Shown here piece after piece: positions 9,140 through 17,621 of a DNA stretch of 64,000 bases. The notes below the pieces were generated by a model, which was not told the origin of the DNA, did no database searches, and saw only the letters and a list, made by a program, of their open reading frames with translations. The first letter of the stretch is position 1, and each line of letters starts with the position of its first letter. The stretch lies in the NCBI RefSeq assembly GCF_029813785.1, contig NZ_JARVKY010000009.1:1-64000 (forward strand), in the 5' to 3' direction. Origin of the DNA: Streptomyces sp. DH41. GTDB taxonomy: Bacteria > Actinomycetota > Actinomycetes > Streptomycetales > Streptomycetaceae. The position numbers and the translations under genes were made by a program.

Positions 9140-10089
9140 CACACCGTCCTGATGCGCGGGTTGACGAGCAGGTAGAGCAGGTCGACGACGACGTTGACCA
9201 CGAGGAAGGCGACCGCGATGGTGAGCACGGTGCCCTGGACGAGCCCGACGTCGCCGCCGTTGACGCCCTCCAGGATCAGCTTGCCCATGCCGGGCAGGTC
9301 GAAGATCGCCTCGATGACGACGGCGCCGCTGAGCATGTAGCCGACCTTGACGCCGAGCACGGTCAGCGGGGTGACCAGGGCGTTGCGCAGCACCGACCGG
9401 ATGATCAGGAAGGGCGGCAGGCCGCTGCCCCGGGCGGTGCGCACGTAGTCGCGGTCGAGTTCGGTGACCATCGAGGTGCGGATCAGGCGGGCCAGCGAGG
9501 CGGCGACGGGCAGGGCGAGGGACAGCGCGGGCAGCGTCATACTCTCGAGCCAGCCGGAGAAGGAGTCGGCCGGGTTGACGTAGCCGCCGGTCGGGAAGAT
9601 CGGCATGTTCAGCGAGAACTGCTGGATGAGCAGCACACCGACCCAGAACGAGGGCAGGGCGATCCCGGCCATCGACAGCACCCGGAAGACCTGGTCTGGC
9701 CAGCGGTCCCGGTAGATGGCGCTGAGGACGCCGAAGACCAGCGCCAGCACGATGGCCAGCGTGAGACCGAGCAGCGTCAGCTGCAGCGTGAGCGGGAAGG
9801 CGGTGGCGATCCGGTCGGTGACGGGCTGGCTGGGCGACATCGTGACGCCGAGGTCCCCTTGCAGCAGATCGCCCAGGAAGGCGAAGTAGCGCACGGGCAG
9901 GGGGTCGTCGAGTCCGTTGGCCTCGGCGAACGCGGCTCGCGCCTCGGGGCTCGCCGAGTCGCCGAGCGCGTTGTACGCGGGATCGGTCGGCGAGAACTGC
10001 AGGACGACGAAGACCAGCAGCGCGATGCCGAGGACCATCACCGGCATCATCGCGACGCGGCGCAGCGCGAGCCGGAGAAATGCAACCAT
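9139..10089 (-). CDS. ABC transporter permease (DppB-like)
   Basis: A 316-residue integral membrane permease of the binding-protein-dependent family. It has an N-terminal helix, a periplasmic segment, and about five further helices, with the cytoplasmic EAA-type loop around DYVRTARGSGLPP that contacts the ATPase. It pairs with the DppC-like half of the fused protein downstream to make the membrane channel. The ATG at 10089 is preceded by AGGA eight bases away. It follows the binding-protein gene after 132 bases that contain a strong hairpin, so it is probably expressed from the same promoter at a lower level. Confidence 0.88.
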   Translation of the reverse strand: MVAFLRLALRRVAMMPVMVLGIALLVFVVLQFSPTDPAYNALGDSASPEARAAFAEANGLDDPLPVRYFAFLGDLLQGDLGVTMSPSQPVTDRIATAFPLTLQLTLLGLTLAIVLALVFGVLSAIYRDRWPDQVFRVLSMAGIALPSFWVGVLLIQQFSLNMPIFPTGGYVNPADSFSGWLESMTLPALSLALPVAASLARLIRTSMVTELDRDYVRTARGSGLPPFLIIRSVLRNALVTPLTVLGVKVGYMLSGAVVIEAIFDLPGMGKLILEGVNGGDVGLVQGTVLTIAVAFLVVNVVVDLLYLLVNPRIRTV

Positions 10090-10171
10090 CGTGAGGTTCC
10101 TAGAGATTGGGGCGGGGGCCGCCGCCCGTGGTGGCGTGGCGACGGCCCAGCGGCCTGGGCGTGCGGGTCAG

Positions 10172-10221
10172 GGGGTGTCGTTCGGATCAGGTCGGCTCCG
10201 GCAGGATCCGGACGACACCCC
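10172..10221 (-). terminator. intercistronic hairpin after the binding-protein gene
   Basis: A long imperfect stem begins immediately after the binding-protein stop codon: the arms 10172-10187 and 10205-10221 pair through GGGGTGTCGT/ACGACACCCC and CGGATC/GATCCG with one mismatch. Hairpins at this point usually stabilise the binding-protein mRNA and attenuate read-through into permease genes, which matches the need for excess binding protein. Confidence 0.65.
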
Positions 10222-11829
10222 CTATGCCCGGCCGACGTCGATGAAGGACAACCCGGTGGTGGGCAGCGGCTCGAACCCGGTCAGCGTTCCGTCCCGCCAG
10301 GCGGTGGGCAGCTTGCGGTGCAGCACCGGATACAGGGCGGCCTCGTCGGCGACCAGGTCGGTGACCTGGCCCCACAGATGCTTGCGCTTCGCCTCGTCGG
10401 CCTCCGCCGCGGCCTTGTCGAGCAGGGACTTGGTCTGCTTGTAGGGCGCGGAGCCCTTCCAGCCGTAGCGGTTCTCCGGCCAGAAGCCGTAGTAGAACCA
10501 GCGCAGCAGCAGGTCGGCGTCGTTGCCGAAGACGGACGGGTCGCCCGGCGCGGCCAGGGCGTCGAAGTCACCCTTGTCGATCTTGGCGTACTGGGCGGCG
10601 GACTGGGCGATGTCGAGCTGGGCGTCGACTCCGATCGCCGCCCAGCTCTCCTTGATCAGGGGCGCGATGTCCTTGACCCAGCCGTTGTCGGTGAGCAGCA
10701 GCGTGAAGGAGAGCTTGCCCACGCCCGCGTCGGCGAGCAGCTTCTTGGCCTTGGCCGGGTCGTGCTCGTAGACGGTGGAGGCCTTGTGGTAGTCGGGGTG
10801 CGTGGCCGGCACGTATCCGGTGGCGGCCTCGGCGTTGCCCAGCAGCGCCGTGGAGATGATCTTCTCGGTGTCGAGCGCGTAGTGCAGGGCCTGCCGCACC
10901 CGCTTGTCCTCGAAACGCTTGTCGGCGCAGTTGAACATGAGGAAGAGCAGCCCGAAGGACTGGACGGACTCCACCTTGTCCTTGCCGGTGAAGCCCTTGA
11001 CGTCGATGTAGGGCACGTCCTCGATGGCCTGGACCCGCCCGGACTTGAGCGCGCTGACCCGCGCGGACGGGTCGGACATGAGTCGCCAGACCATCTTCTT
11101 GGCCTTGGCCGGGTGCGGGCCGTTGTACTTGTCGTACGCCTCCATGACGATCTTGTCCTCGCGGACCGCCGACACGAAGCGGTACGGGCCCGAGCCGACG
11201 GGCCTCGCGTCGAAGGCCTTGGCGTCGGCGCCGGCGATCTTCTTCGGCACGATCCGCACCACGGATATGCGGGACGGGAAGAGCGCGAAGGCGTACTTCA
11301 GCTTGAACTCGACCGTCGAGGCGTCGACCGCGGTGACCTTGTCGATGAACGGGACGAACTGCGCCATCAGCGAGGCGTTCTTCTCGTCCAGCACCCGCTC
11401 GAAGCTGAACACCACGTCGTCCGCGGTGACCGCCGAACCGTCGTGGAACGTCGCCCCCTCGCGCAGGGTGGCCCGGTACGTGGTCGCGTTGATCTTCTTG
11501 GGCATCTCGGTGGCCAGCGTCGGCCGCGCCGCCAGCGTGGCCGGGTCGAGGTCCACCAGGCCCTCGAAGATGTGCATGTTCGCGGCGAACGGGGTCGCGC
11601 CCGAGGTGATCATCGGGTCGAAGCCCGTGGAGAGGGGATAGGAGAGCCCGGCCTCGATGGTGTCGCTGCCACTGCCCGAGTCGCCGCCGCCGTCTCCGCT
11701 GGAGGCCGGGCCTCCACAGGCGGACAGGCCCGCGGTCACGGCGGTCGCCACACCGATGGCGCTGGTGTATCTCATGAAGGTGCGGCGATCGACGCCGGCT
11801 GCACTGCGCGCGGACAAGGAGTCCTCCAT
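10222..11829 (-). CDS. ABC substrate-binding lipoprotein, family 5 (sialic acid candidate)
   Basis: A 535-residue extracytoplasmic solute-binding protein of the peptide/nickel/opine family (SBP_bac_5), first gene of the leftward transporter operon. It has twin arginines R15-R16 before a hydrophobic stretch and a lipobox LSAC with lipidated C38, followed by a Gly/Ser-rich linker. The ATG at 11829 has no clear ribosome site; a TTG at 11817, five bases after GGAGG, is a strong alternative and keeps the Tat-lipobox signal. The promoter region carries a copy of the 17-bp nan operator. Uptake of N-acetylneuraminate is inferred from the shared operator and from the known use of this transporter type for sialic acid. 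Confidence 0.8.
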   Translation of the reverse strand: MEDSLSARSAAGVDRRTFMRYTSAIGVATAVTAGLSACGGPASSGDGGGDSGSGSDTIEAGLSYPLSTGFDPMITSGATPFAANMHIFEGLVDLDPATLAARPTLATEMPKKINATTYRATLREGATFHDGSAVTADDVVFSFERVLDEKNASLMAQFVPFIDKVTAVDASTVEFKLKYAFALFPSRISVVRIVPKKIAGADAKAFDARPVGSGPYRFVSAVREDKIVMEAYDKYNGPHPAKAKKMVWRLMSDPSARVSALKSGRVQAIEDVPYIDVKGFTGKDKVESVQSFGLLFLMFNCADKRFEDKRVRQALHYALDTEKIISTALLGNAEAATGYVPATHPDYHKASTVYEHDPAKAKKLLADAGVGKLSFTLLLTDNGWVKDIAPLIKESWAAIGVDAQLDIAQSAAQYAKIDKGDFDALAAPGDPSVFGNDADLLLRWFYYGFWPENRYGWKGSAPYKQTKSLLDKAAAEADEAKRKHLWGQVTDLVADEAALYPVLHRKLPTAWRDGTLTGFEPLPTTGLSFIDVGRA

Positions 11830-11895
11830 GCGGGAGATGAGAGGTCGAGCTGGGGAGGAGGCGAGAGTGTGATCGGCGCCTCACCGACAGTGCAT

Positions 11896-11912
11896 CAGAC
11901 GTCTGATGTCTG
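11896..11912. promoter_or_regulatory. nan operator copy 1 (between transporter and regulator)
   Basis: The minus strand reads CAGACATCAGACGTCTG, identical over 17 bp to the plus strand at 12956-12972. It is embedded in the perfect 16-bp palindrome CATCAGACGTCTGATG at 11893-11908. It lies between the divergent transporter and regulator genes and just upstream of a TAGTGT hexamer (11921-11926), a candidate -10 for the regulator. Binding by the adjacent FadR-type protein is inferred. Confidence 0.78.
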
Positions 11913-11961
11913 ATGCTTGGTAGTGTGGGAACGTAGCTGGGCAAATGAGAGGGGTCAAGAG

Positions 11962-12714
11962 GTGGCGGTGGGGCAAAGGGCGATTCGGCATACGGTGCCG
12001 GAGCCCAAAGCGGCACGACAACCGTTGCGGCAGGAGGTCGTCGACGGAATCAAGGCGTACATCCTGCGCAACGAACTGCGTCCGGGGGATCCCTTGCCGA
12101 CCGAGCCCGCCCTGTGCGAGGCGCTCGGCGCGAGCCGCTCCAGCGTGCGGGAGGCGATCAGGATCCTCACCGCGCTCGACATCGTCGAGGTGCGGCACGG
12201 ACACGGCACCTATGTGGGGCGGTTGAGCCTGTCCGCCCTGGTGGAGAGCCTCACCTTCCGCGGTCTGCTCAGCCCGGACGACGACTTCCAGGTGATGTCC
12301 GACCTGATCGAAGTGCGCGAGCTGTTCGAGCGGGGCATGGCCGAACGCCTCGTCTCGTCCCTCGACCAGGCGCAGATCGACCGCCTCGGGAGCCACGTCG
12401 ACGAGATGCGCAGGGCCGGTGCCGGGGAGGGGCACGGCTTCGTCGAGGCGGACCGCGCCTTCCACACCCTGCTCCTCGCTCCGCTCGGCAACGACCTCAT
12501 CGGCCAGCTGTCCACGGCCTTCTGGGACGTCTACGTCATCGTCGCGCCGCACCTCGACGTCTTCACGCACGAGCACGAGGCGGCCACCATCGCCAATCAC
12601 CAGCGCATCGTGGACGCCGTGGCGGACCGTGATCCGGCCGAGTTCGCACTGGCACTGACCGAACACTACGCGCCAGTACGGCTGAGAATCGCCGAGGCCC
12701 GCGCCCGACGCTGA
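11962..12714 (+). CDS. GntR/FadR-family regulator of the nan locus (NanR-like)
   Basis: A 250-residue transcription regulator with a winged helix-turn-helix (about 20-85; ASRSSVREAIRIL recognition helix) and a C-terminal FCD domain whose Asp/His positions (AFH, ANHQR, LTEHY) match the metal and effector pocket of FadR-type proteins. I chose the GTG at 11962 because GAGGGG lies seven bases upstream; a longer ATG-less extension has no ribosome site. It sits between the divergent transporter and catabolic operons, each of which carries the same operator, so it is probably a repressor relieved by sialic acid or a derivative. The last codons lie inside a tandem repeat. Confidence 0.85.
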   Translation: MAVGQRAIRHTVPEPKAARQPLRQEVVDGIKAYILRNELRPGDPLPTEPALCEALGASRSSVREAIRILTALDIVEVRHGHGTYVGRLSLSALVESLTFRGLLSPDDDFQVMSDLIEVRELFERGMAERLVSSLDQAQIDRLGSHVDEMRRAGAGEGHGFVEADRAFHTLLLAPLGNDLIGQLSTAFWDVYVIVAPHLDVFTHEHEAATIANHQRIVDAVADRDPAEFALALTEHYAPVRLRIAEARARR

Positions 12715-12792
12715 CCGGCTCCCGCGCCCGACGCCGACCGGCTCCCGCGCCCGACGCCGACCGGCTCCCGCGCCCGACGCCGACCGGCTCCC
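12701..12792. repeat. four tandem copies of a 23-bp unit
   Basis: Units start at 12701, 12724, 12747 and 12770; each begins GCGCCCGACGC and ends CCGGCTCCC. Copy 1 differs at one base (T for C) and contains the regulator's last codons and its TGA, so the array was probably made by duplicating the gene end. A degenerate continuation runs to about 12830. Confidence 0.9.
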
Positions 12793-12916
12793 GCCGACGA
12801 GCCGACCGACTCCCGCCGACATCGCGGGCGCTCCCGCCGTGCGGGGACGCCCGCGTCGTGCTGTGGCCGGCCGACGTCCTGCCGGGGAGGGGGCACTTGA
12901 CGGCCGTCGTGGGCAC

Positions 12917-12945
12917 TTGACGGTCGTCGTCCGGATCTCTAGTGT
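12917..12945 (+). promoter_or_regulatory. promoter of the nan catabolic operon
   Basis: TTGACG at 12917-12922 and TAGTGT at 12940-12945 are separated by exactly 17 bases, a good Streptomyces housekeeping-type promoter. The predicted start point near 12952 places the operator at about +5 to +21, a position suited to repression. Confidence 0.65.
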
Positions 12946-12955
12946 CCCAGGACAA

Positions 12956-12972
12956 CAGACATCAGACGTCTG
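12956..12972. promoter_or_regulatory. nan operator copy 2 (catabolic operon)
   Basis: CAGACATCAGACGTCTG on the plus strand, an exact 17-bp match to the minus strand at 11896-11912. Its core CAGACGTCTG is palindromic. It lies just downstream of the predicted -10 hexamer of the catabolic operon. Confidence 0.78.
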
Positions 12973-13056
12973 CTCTTGCCGGGGGTCCGGTTCGACCGGC
13001 CCCCTCCGTAACTCCGCGCTGCGCCGCGCGCACGCCTCACCCATCGGGGCCCCTTC

Positions 13057-14073
13057 ATGCCACTGACGGACCTCACCCTCGCCGAGTGCCTCGCACTGCG
13101 GCCCGACCTCGACGAGCCCGCCGACCTCGACGCCTTCTGGGACCAGACCGTGCGCGAGGCCCGGGGGAGCGGCGACGCGCCCCTCTTCGTCCCCGTGGAC
13201 AGCGGTCTGACCGGAGTCACGACCTACGACGCGACCGTGCCCGGCTTCGCCGGGGAGCCCGTCCGGGGCTGGCTCCACCTGCCCGCCGACGCGAAGGAGC
13301 CACTCGGCTGCGTCGTGGAGTTCCTCGGCTACGGACGCGGGCGCGGCCTGCCGCACGAGCAGGTGCTCTGGGCCAACGCGGGCTACGCGCACTTCATCAT
13401 GGACACGCGTGGCCAGGGCTGGTCCACCGCCGGCGGGGACACCCCCGACACCGCCGCCCTCAACGGCACCGTGCCCGGCTTCCTGACCCGCGGCGTCGAG
13501 AACCCCCACGACCACTACTACCGGCGCGTGTTCACCGACGCGGTGCGCTGCGTGGAGGCCGTCCGCGAGCACCCGGCCGTCGACCCGGCCAGGGTCGTCG
13601 TCACCGGCATCAGCCAGGGCGGCGGCATCGCGCTCGCCGTCGCCGGGCTCGTGCCGGACCTGGCGGGCGTGATGCCCGACGTCCCGTACCTGTGCGACAT
13701 CCGGCGCGGGGCGAGCATCGCGGCCCAGCCGCCCTACACCGAGGTCGCCGAGTACCTGCGTCTGCACCGTGACCGGACCGAGACCGTCTTCATGACCCTG
13801 TCCTACGTCGACGCCGCCCTGCTGGCCGCCCGCGCCACGGCCCCGTCACTCTTCTCCATCGCCATGATGGACGAGATCTGCCCGCCCTCGACGTGCTTCG
13901 CGGCCTACCACCGCTACGGGGGCCCCAAGGACCTGCGCGTCTACGAGTTCAACGGCCACGAGGGCGGCGGCGGCCACCACCGGCGCGAACAACTCGCCTG
14001 GCTGCGGGAACTACTGGCCCCGCCCGGCACCCCCACCGACCTCTCCGCCCTGCACGACCCCCAACTCGCCTGA
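13057..14073 (+). CDS. CE7-family acetyl esterase, candidate sialate O-acetylesterase
   Basis: A 338-residue cytoplasmic alpha/beta-hydrolase of the acetyl xylan esterase/cephalosporin C deacetylase family (AXE1, CE7). The family's RGQG motif (TRGQGWS) and the triad S186 (GISQGG), D272 (MDEICPP) and H301 (NGHEGGG) are present with the usual spacing. No signal peptide is seen, so it acts on imported material. As first gene of the operon that also encodes sialidase, lyase, kinase and epimerase, its likely job is removing O-acetyl groups from sialic acids; this role is inferred, since CE7 enzymes are known for acetylated sugars and cephalosporins. A paralogue lies at 32643-33611. Confidence 0.83.
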   Translation: MPLTDLTLAECLALRPDLDEPADLDAFWDQTVREARGSGDAPLFVPVDSGLTGVTTYDATVPGFAGEPVRGWLHLPADAKEPLGCVVEFLGYGRGRGLPHEQVLWANAGYAHFIMDTRGQGWSTAGGDTPDTAALNGTVPGFLTRGVENPHDHYYRRVFTDAVRCVEAVREHPAVDPARVVVTGISQGGGIALAVAGLVPDLAGVMPDVPYLCDIRRGASIAAQPPYTEVAEYLRLHRDRTETVFMTLSYVDAALLAARATAPSLFSIAMMDEICPPSTCFAAYHRYGGPKDLRVYEFNGHEGGGGHHRREQLAWLRELLAPPGTPTDLSALHDPQLA

Positions 14074-14100
14074 CCCCTCACCCGAGAAGAGGCCTGTCTC

Positions 14101-15582
14101 ATGCAGCGAAGAGTCCTTCTGACCCTCGGCACCGCCTCCCTGCTCACCCTGGGGGCCATGGCCCCCGCCGCCCACGGCGCCACCGAGGCAGCGCCCTCCG
14201 GCACCGCCGGCACCCTCACCTCGCAGGACATCGCCACCGCCGGCACCGGCTCCCCCTACTACCGCATCCCCGCCCTCACCCACACCACCGAGGGCACCCT
14301 GATCGCCGCCTACGACGCCCGTCCGACCCTCGGCGACCTGCCCGGCAACCTCGGCGTCGTCCTGCGGCGCAGCACCGACGGCGGCACCACCTGGCAGGCC
14401 CAGCAGGTCGTGCGGAAGGAAGCGGCGCCCAAGGGCTTCGGCGACCCCAGCCTCCTCGTCGACCGGGAGACCGGACGGATCTTCGTCTTCTACGCGGCCT
14501 CGGTGAACCAGGGCTTCTTCGGCTCGGCGACCGGCAACGACGAGAGCGACCCCGACGTCCTCCAGGCCGACTACAGCTACTCCGACGACGACGGCCTGAC
14601 CTGGAAGCACGAGCGGATCACCGCCGAGATCAAGAACCCGGCCTGGGCCGGCATGTTCGCCGCCTCCGGCGAGGGCATCCAGCTGCGGCACGGCACCTAC
14701 AAGGGCCGCCTCATCCAGCAGTACGCCATCCGCAACAACGGCCTCAACTACGCCGTCAGCGCCTACAGCGACGACCACGGCGCCACCTGGAAGATGGGCA
14801 CCCCGGTCGGACCCGGCGGCGACGAGAACAAGACGGTGGAGCTGTCCGACGGCCGCGTCATGCTGAACAACCGCTCCAAGCCGCACCGCACGGTCGCCTA
14901 CTCCACCGACGGCGGTGTCACCTACACCCCCTTCCAGAAGGACACCGAGCTGCCCGACCCCGCGAACAACGGCTCCATCGCCCGTTTCGCACCGAACGTG
15001 GCCGCCTCGCACCCGCGCTCCTCCTGGCTGCTGTTCAGCAACACCGCGACCACCGGCAGCCGCAGCAACCTCACCGTCCGCCTGTCCTGCGACAACGGGC
15101 AGAACTGGCCCGTCCGCAAGACCGTCGAGGCCGGCTCGGCCGCCTACTCCACACTCACCCCGCTCGACGACGGCACCGGCGCCAACTCCCGCGTGGGCCT
15201 GCTGTGGGAGCGGGACAACCACAAGCACATCACCTACTCGTCCTTCGACCTCAGGTGGCTCGGCGGAGTCTGCGCGCCCGTCACCGTCACCCCGCCCGCC
15301 TCCCTGCCCGCCGGGAAGACCACCGACGTCACCGTCCGCGTCGTCAGCCAGAACGACGTGCGGCTCCCCGCCGGCACGGTCTCCCTCAAGCTGCCGCAGG
15401 GCTGGAGCGCCCCCGGCGTCACCATGCCCGCGCTCGACCCCGGCCAGGGCGCCAACGTCAGGATCCCCGTCACCGTGCCCGCCGACGCCACCGCGGGCGG
15501 CGTGGCGACCACCGCGACCTACCAGGTCCGCGGCTCCCAGCACTCCTACGGCGACTCGACGCTCACCGTCGCCGCGCCGTAG
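14101..15582 (+). CDS. secreted exo-alpha-sialidase (GH33)
   Basis: A 493-residue secreted sialidase that releases terminal sialic acid from glycoconjugates. A Sec signal (about 1-28) precedes a six-bladed propeller: YYRIP with the substrate-binding R55, the ARPTLGD segment, and repeated Asp boxes (STDGGTTW at 91-98, then SDDDGLTW, SDDHGATW and STDGGVTY). A C-terminal module of about 90 residues resembles the NEW3 domain found on many actinobacterial glycosidases. It starts 28 bases after the esterase stop and supplies substrate for the transporter and lyase encoded around it. Confidence 0.9.
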   Translation: MQRRVLLTLGTASLLTLGAMAPAAHGATEAAPSGTAGTLTSQDIATAGTGSPYYRIPALTHTTEGTLIAAYDARPTLGDLPGNLGVVLRRSTDGGTTWQAQQVVRKEAAPKGFGDPSLLVDRETGRIFVFYAASVNQGFFGSATGNDESDPDVLQADYSYSDDDGLTWKHERITAEIKNPAWAGMFAASGEGIQLRHGTYKGRLIQQYAIRNNGLNYAVSAYSDDHGATWKMGTPVGPGGDENKTVELSDGRVMLNNRSKPHRTVAYSTDGGVTYTPFQKDTELPDPANNGSIARFAPNVAASHPRSSWLLFSNTATTGSRSNLTVRLSCDNGQNWPVRKTVEAGSAAYSTLTPLDDGTGANSRVGLLWERDNHKHITYSSFDLRWLGGVCAPVTVTPPASLPAGKTTDVTVRVVSQNDVRLPAGTVSLKLPQGWSAPGVTMPALDPGQGANVRIPVTVPADATAGGVATTATYQVRGSQHSYGDSTLTVAAP

Positions 15583-15643
15583 CAGGGCCACGGGCCGCCC
15601 GCACGCCCGCCCCCGACGCGGCGGCGGACGGCCCGTCCCACCT

Positions 15644-15695
15644 CGTACCACCGACGTTCCACCCCGTACCACCGACGTTCCACCCCGTACCACCA
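15644..15695. repeat. 21-bp tandem repeat upstream of the lyase gene
   Basis: Copies start at 15644 and 15665 with a partial third at 15686; each begins CGTACCACCGACG (third copy CGTACCACC). The array fills the gap between the sialidase stop (15582) and the lyase start (15718). It may space or attenuate transcription inside the operon; no function is shown. Confidence 0.85.
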
Positions 15696-15717
15696 CTCGC
15701 ACAGCCCAGGAGACACC

Positions 15718-16677
15718 ATGTCCTCGTCCCAGCCCCTGAGCGGCGTCGTGCCGCCCGTCTGCACCCCTCTGGATGCGTCGGGCGAGGTCGACACCGCCTC
15801 GCTCACCCGGCTCGTCGAGCACCTCGTCAGCGGGGGAGTGCACGGGCTGTTCGCCCTGGGCTCCAGCAGTGAGATCGCCTTCCTCACCGACCGGCAGCGG
15901 GCCGTGGCCCTGGAGACGGTCGTCGAGGCCGCCGCGGGACGCGTGCCCGTACTCGCCGGCGTCATCGACATGACCACCCCCCGGGTGCTGGAACACGCGG
16001 ATGCCGCCCGGAAGGCCGGCGCCGACGCCCTCGTGGCCACCGCGCCCTTCTACGCCCGCACCCACCCCCGCGAGATCGCCGCCCACTTCCGCACGGTCCG
16101 CTCGGCCGTCGACCTCCCCCTGTACGCCTACGACCTCCCCGTCTCCGTGCACAGCAAGCTGTCCGCCACCCTGGTGCGCGAACTGGCCGAGGACGGCACG
16201 CTGGCCGGCCTCAAGGACAGCAGCGGCGACGAGGGCGGGCTGCGCAGGCTCCTCGTCGAACTCGGCGGACGCCACGGCCGCGCGGACGGCCCGGCGCCCT
16301 CCTTCAGCATCCTCACCGGCTCCGAACTCACCGTGGACGCCGCCCTGCTGGCCGGCGCCGACGGCGTCGTCCCCGGGCTGGGCAACGTGGACCCGGCGGG
16401 CTATGTGCGCCTCTACGACGCCGTGCGCGGCGGCGACCTGGACGGCGCCGTGAGGGAACAGGAGCGGCTCGTCGAGCTGTTCGGCCTGGTCGACGCCGGT
16501 CCGGAGGAGGAGATGGGCCGCAACTCCTCCGCCATCGGTGCCTTCAAGCACGCGCTGCGGCTGCTCGGGGTGTTCACGCACGGCACCACCGCCGCACCGC
16601 AGATCCAGCTGGGCGACGCCTCGGTCGCCCACGTCGAGCGGCACCTGCGCGGCGCCGGGCTGCTGCCGGCCCGATGA
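15718..16677 (+). CDS. nanA: DapA-superfamily aldolase, probable N-acetylneuraminate lyase
   Basis: A 319-residue class I aldolase of the DHDPS/NAL superfamily, predicted to split N-acetylneuraminate into N-acetylmannosamine and pyruvate. The Schiff-base lysine is K166 (GLKDSS) and the catalytic tyrosine Y138 (YAYDLP), next to E. coli NanA K165 and Y137. The pyruvate loop reads GSSSE at 48-52 instead of the usual GSTGE, so motif evidence alone does not fix the substrate; the operon (sialidase before; kinase and NanE after) does. Its last codon overlaps the kinase start (ATGA). An alternative is another 2-keto sugar acid aldolase. Confidence 0.78.
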   Translation: MSSSQPLSGVVPPVCTPLDASGEVDTASLTRLVEHLVSGGVHGLFALGSSSEIAFLTDRQRAVALETVVEAAAGRVPVLAGVIDMTTPRVLEHADAARKAGADALVATAPFYARTHPREIAAHFRTVRSAVDLPLYAYDLPVSVHSKLSATLVRELAEDGTLAGLKDSSGDEGGLRRLLVELGGRHGRADGPAPSFSILTGSELTVDAALLAGADGVVPGLGNVDPAGYVRLYDAVRGGDLDGAVREQERLVELFGLVDAGPEEEMGRNSSAIGAFKHALRLLGVFTHGTTAAPQIQLGDASVAHVERHLRGAGLLPAR

Positions 16678-17621
16678 CCCGCCGTCACTCCGACGCGCCG
16701 GTGATCGGCCTCGACCTGGGCGGCACGAAGATCGCCGCCGCCCTGGTCGGGGCCGACGGCACCGTCCTGGCCCGGCACACCCTGCCCACGCCGTCGACGA
16801 GCGGCGCGGACACGGTGCTCGACGCGCTGGCCGAGGCCGCCCGCGCGGTGTGGACGCCGGGCACCGCCGCGATCGGCGTCGCCGCGGCCGGTGTGATCGA
16901 CCCCGCCGCCGGGACCGTCACCAGCGCCACCGACACGATCCGCGGCTGGGCCGGCACCGTCCTGGCCACCGGCCTCGCCACCCGTACGGGGCTCCCGGTG
17001 GCCTGCGACAACGACGTACGCGCCGCCGCGGCGACAGAACTCGCCGGGCTGGGCGCCGACGGCACCCTGATCTACGCCGCCGTCGGCACCGGAGTCGGCG
17101 GCGCCGTCGCCGCCGGCGGGCGCGTGCTCCACGGCGCGGCCGGTATCGCGGGCCACCTCGGTCACCTGCCGAGCCCCGAGGCGGCCGGTCTGCCCTGCAC
17201 CTGCGGCGCCACCGGCCACCTGGAGGCGATCGCCGCGGGACCCGCCATCACCGCGCACTACGGACGGATCAGCGGGGAAGGCGCCGACCGCCTCCAGACC
17301 GTCGCCGAGCGCGCGGCCCACGGCGACACGCACGCCACGTCCGCCATCACGCTCGGCGCCCGGGCGGTGGGCCGCGCCCTCGGCGGCCTCGCCAACGCGC
17401 TCGGCCCGCACCGCGTCGTCGTCGCCGGCGGCGTACCCGGGATCGGTGCCCTGTACTGGGACGCCCTGTGCACGGCGTTCGCGGCGGAGCTCATGCCCCC
17501 GCTGCGGACGCTGCGCCCCGCCGCGCCGAACGGAGGCGCCGACGCCGCGGTCCTCGGCGCGGCCGAGCTGACCCGCACCCTGCCTCTGCACGACCCCCTC
17601 ACCACTGGAGTCCGTACATGA
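16674..17621 (+). CDS. nanK: ROK-family sugar kinase, probable N-acetylmannosamine kinase
   Basis: A 315-residue cytoplasmic kinase predicted to convert ManNAc to ManNAc-6-phosphate with ATP. The N-terminal phosphate loop DLGGTKIA and the ROK zinc region are clear. The zinc site is unusual: the motif normally CxCGxxGCxE reads C175-T-C177-G-A-T-G-H182-L-E, with His in place of the last Cys, after H161/H164. It overlaps NanA by 4 bp and NanE by 4 bp, so the three are translationally coupled. ManNAc specificity is inferred from the operon. Confidence 0.83.
   Translation: MTRRHSDAPVIGLDLGGTKIAAALVGADGTVLARHTLPTPSTSGADTVLDALAEAARAVWTPGTAAIGVAAAGVIDPAAGTVTSATDTIRGWAGTVLATGLATRTGLPVACDNDVRAAAATELAGLGADGTLIYAAVGTGVGGAVAAGGRVLHGAAGIAGHLGHLPSPEAAGLPCTCGATGHLEAIAAGPAITAHYGRISGEGADRLQTVAERAAHGDTHATSAITLGARAVGRALGGLANALGPHRVVVAGGVPGIGALYWDALCTAFAAELMPPLRTLRPAAPNGGADAAVLGAAELTRTLPLHDPLTTGVRT

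Larger units (their letters stand above)
12715..13056. other. intergenic region with nan operon promoter
   Basis: This gene-free stretch holds most of the 23-bp tandem array, then two copies of GGCACTTGACGG (starting near 12892 and 12912), the promoter at 12917-12945, the operator at 12956-12972 and about 84 bases of leader before the esterase start at 13057. No RNA gene or small reading frame with a convincing start was seen. Confidence 0.7.
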
